Program-made: the position numbers and the translations under genes
In this document: positions 5,566-6,907 of the stretch, in pieces
Layout of the letters: every line of letters starts with the position of its first letter
How positions within the stretch are numbered: position 1 is the first letter of the stretch
Assembly (NCBI GenBank): GCA_963630555.1
Contig: CAVGND010000051.1
Span: forward strand, 1-6,907
DNA length: 6,907 nt
Source: CAVALG01 sp963630555
GTDB taxonomy: Bacteria > Bacillota > Clostridia > Oscillospirales > Acutalibacteraceae
Reading direction: 5' to 3'
Notes under the pieces: model-generated
Seen by the model: only the letters and a program-made list of their open reading frames with translations
Database searches by the model: none
Told to the model about the DNA's origin: nothing

Positions 5566-6279
5566 ATGAATATCGAAAAGCAGATAGAAAATTTCAATAA
5601 CACCAACGCACCGTTCTATGTGGTTGCACACGACGACGGACGATTCAGTCTCTGCCTGCCGATTGCTTTGCTGAGCGATGAGTACTACCCGTACTGTCAG
5701 ACCGCATTTGACAATTATGCCAAGGAAATCGGCGATGAGGTATGTGATGAGCGCGGACTCAAAACGCATGGCAACGGATATGAATGGGACGCTGCGTTTC
5801 GTGAAGCTTTTGCGGATGAACCGAATATCGAAAGAATTATCTTTGACAGCGAGGCGGGCGGCTTTTTCTGCAATTGTGATGATTTGCAGATATTGACGGA
5901 CTTTGGAAGCCGATTCAAAAAAATCTGCCAAAACACGGAAGTGTTTACGAAAACGATTGCCGAAGGTATAAAAAATGCCGACGAGCGTGAAGCCGAGCAG
6001 GAACGAATCGCCAAAACTGTCCGCGGACAGCTTATGCGCCATCCCGAATGTTCTTTTGACATCATGACTCCCGATGGCAGAGTTCAGCTTACGCCGGAGG
6101 ATATTAAGGCAATGCTCGGCGGAGAGAAACAAGACATCAGAATAGATGGCGTGATATACGCGGCATACGAACTTCTTGATATGGAAGTTGTAGATATGCA
6201 AGCGGATCTGTTCGATAACGGTCTAATCCGAATGAAAGCTGATGAAACGGATGAGCAGACCTTCGTGCAGACAATGTGA
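5566..6279 (+). CDS. Uncharacterised 237-residue protein of a mobile-element cargo type
   Basis: No named domain is recognised. Residues 15-45 (APFYVVAHDDGRFSLCLPIA) form an N-terminal strand-rich block. Residues 94-105 carry a cysteine pair in FDSEAGGFFCNCDD. About 118-150 is a long charged helix (KNADEREAEQERIAK). The C-terminal block (160-215) reads CSFDIMTPDGRVQLTPEDI and ends in alternating strands. ATG 5566 lies 10 bases after AAAGGA; ATG 5561, at 5 bases, meets TGA two codons later and cannot start this protein. It lies 21 bases after LPD28, probably in the same transcript. The only two nearby cysteines (about 102 and 104) do not form a zinc-finger pattern. Function unknown. Confidence 0.82.
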   Translation: MNIEKQIENFNNTNAPFYVVAHDDGRFSLCLPIALLSDEYYPYCQTAFDNYAKEIGDEVCDERGLKTHGNGYEWDAAFREAFADEPNIERIIFDSEAGGFFCNCDDLQILTDFGSRFKKICQNTEVFTKTIAEGIKNADEREAEQERIAKTVRGQLMRHPECSFDIMTPDGRVQLTPEDIKAMLGGEKQDIRIDGVIYAAYELLDMEVVDMQADLFDNGLIRMKADETDEQTFVQTM

Positions 6280-6320
6280 TTAAATAAGAAAAAGAATGAC
6301 AAGCAAAAGGAGATAGAAAA

Positions 6321-6683
6321 GTGAGCTACGACATACATCTCAATGATCCTGTCACCAAGCAGACCATTGAATTGGAAAATCCACATTTTATGCGTGGAGG
6401 TACATATGCTATTGATGGGACAAAGGAACTGAGTCTGAACATCACATACAACTATGCCTGTGTGTTCTGCCGTCCCGATGTTCTTGGTGAAAAAGGCATC
6501 AGAAGCATTTACGGGAAAACCGGAGCTGAGAGCATACCAGTTTTGCAAATGGCAATTGATGCCTTGACCGATGAAGTTGATCCTGACTATTGGAAGGCAA
6601 CCGAAGGGAATGTCAAAAAGTCACTCTGTCAATTGCTATCTATGGCAAATATGCGACCGGATGGCGTTTGGGACGGCGACTAA
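6321..6683 (+). CDS. Conserved uncharacterised 120-residue protein (MSYDIHL family)
   Basis: The frame starts at GTG 6321, 8 bases after AAAAGGAG. The product opens MSYDIHLNDPVTKQTIELE and ends MRPDGVWDGD. I remember this family as widespread in Firmicutes and Actinobacteria, with the same order of blocks: HFMRGGTYA, LNITYNYA, GEKGIRSIYGKTGAESIP, DPDYWKATEGN and LCQLLSMANMRPDGVWDGD. Length fits the family, so the copy looks intact. The strict conservation of these blocks, including the aromatic YDYW-type positions, suggests a real fold, but no activity is known to me. It ends 14 bases before the next start, in the same likely transcript. Confidence 0.85.
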   Translation: MSYDIHLNDPVTKQTIELENPHFMRGGTYAIDGTKELSLNITYNYACVFCRPDVLGEKGIRSIYGKTGAESIPVLQMAIDALTDEVDPDYWKATEGNVKKSLCQLLSMANMRPDGVWDGD

Positions 6684-6697
6684 AGGAGTTTGATATA

Positions 6698-6907
6698 ATG
6701 GAATTTGAAGTAGATAACGAACTGAAGCTGGCACAGGTGTGGTGCTCCCACGCCGACCAAAGGGACGAGTTAAAGCAGAAAAAGCTAAAGGAGTTTATTG
6801 CCGATTGTAGGAAAAAGAAAATCTTCGTCTGCGTTTATGAATCAGGCGACGGCAGCCTTTTGAAAAACACCAAAGAGTTGCTTGCCAACAATCTCAATAA
6901 CCCGACA
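6698..6907 (+). CDS. Small conserved protein of conjugative elements, truncated by the window end
   Basis: ATG 6698 follows AAAGGAG (6682-6688) by 9 bases. The frame stays open to the last base, giving 70 residues that begin MEFEVDNELKLAQVWCSHAD. The pattern ELKLAQVW, then a lysine-rich helix (about 25-41), IFVCVYESGDGSLL and a final TKELLANN recalls a small family of unknown function found in Firmicutes conjugative transposons, whose members are about 70-90 residues with a similar KLAEIW and VAVFLSG-type core. Only a few C-terminal residues are likely to be missing. No function is known. Confidence 0.75.
   Translation, partial: MEFEVDNELKLAQVWCSHADQRDELKQKKLKEFIADCRKKKIFVCVYESGDGSLLKNTKELLANNLNNPT

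Noticed and set aside
5305..6201. 298-codon minus-strand frame, the longest in the window
   Set aside because: It spans two plus-strand genes with good ribosome sites, one with a clear LPD28 domain. Its protein looks like antisense translation with no recognisable motif.

Overview
The base composition, the strong AGGAG-type Shine-Dalgarno sites and the protein families suggest a low-to-mid GC Firmicute, probably a gut-type clostridium (Lachnospiraceae or Oscillospiraceae). The content is accessory: a toxin-antitoxin-like pair, an LPD28 protein, a macro-domain protein, a PPP-type phosphatase and many small uncharacterised proteins. That mix is typical of an integrative or conjugative element, a large plasmid or a phage-like island. 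No rRNA, tRNA, CRISPR array or insertion sequence is visible, and no integrase, relaxase or replication gene lies in the window, so the element type cannot be fixed.

Left block (1-1500, minus strand). A compact two-gene operon reads right to left. A DUF3990-type protein with an ADP-ribosyltransferase-like fold (713-1411, putative toxin) comes first. An XRE helix-turn-helix protein (100-750, putative antitoxin and repressor) follows, overlapping it by 38 bases. The operon has a consensus promoter (TTGACA, 18 bases, TATAAT) with a perfect 14-bp palindrome in the spacer and a second inverted repeat across the start of transcription. It ends in a hairpin with a UUCG loop and a T-rich tail. The first ~156 bases may also hold the end of a plus-strand gene.

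Right block (1530-6907, plus strand). A tightly packed series of genes follows, with gaps of about 0-50 bases: a 21-residue leader peptide, a metallophosphoesterase coupled to it by an ATGA overlap, two paralogous unknown proteins in tandem, a macro-domain protein, a 106-residue unknown coupled by a second ATGA overlap, a possible 15-residue micro-ORF, a 221-residue protein whose N-terminus resembles a degenerate serine recombinase, an LPD28 protein, a 237-residue unknown, a conserved 120-residue unknown, and a small protein cut by the window end. I found no convincing plus-strand promoter or internal terminator, so these genes are probably one long transcript.

How the parts may work together (inference). 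The left block looks like a self-regulating ADP-ribosyltransferase-type toxin-antitoxin module that could stabilise the element or defend the host. The right block looks like element cargo. The macro-domain protein belongs to a family that binds or processes ADP-ribose, so an ADP-ribosyl writer-like and an ADP-ribose reader or eraser-like gene lie about 2.2 kb apart. The sequence does not show whether they are functionally linked. The oddest local signal is the macro gene's start: its good ribosome binding site sits at ideal distance from an in-frame ATA, not from an ATG, GTG or TTG.
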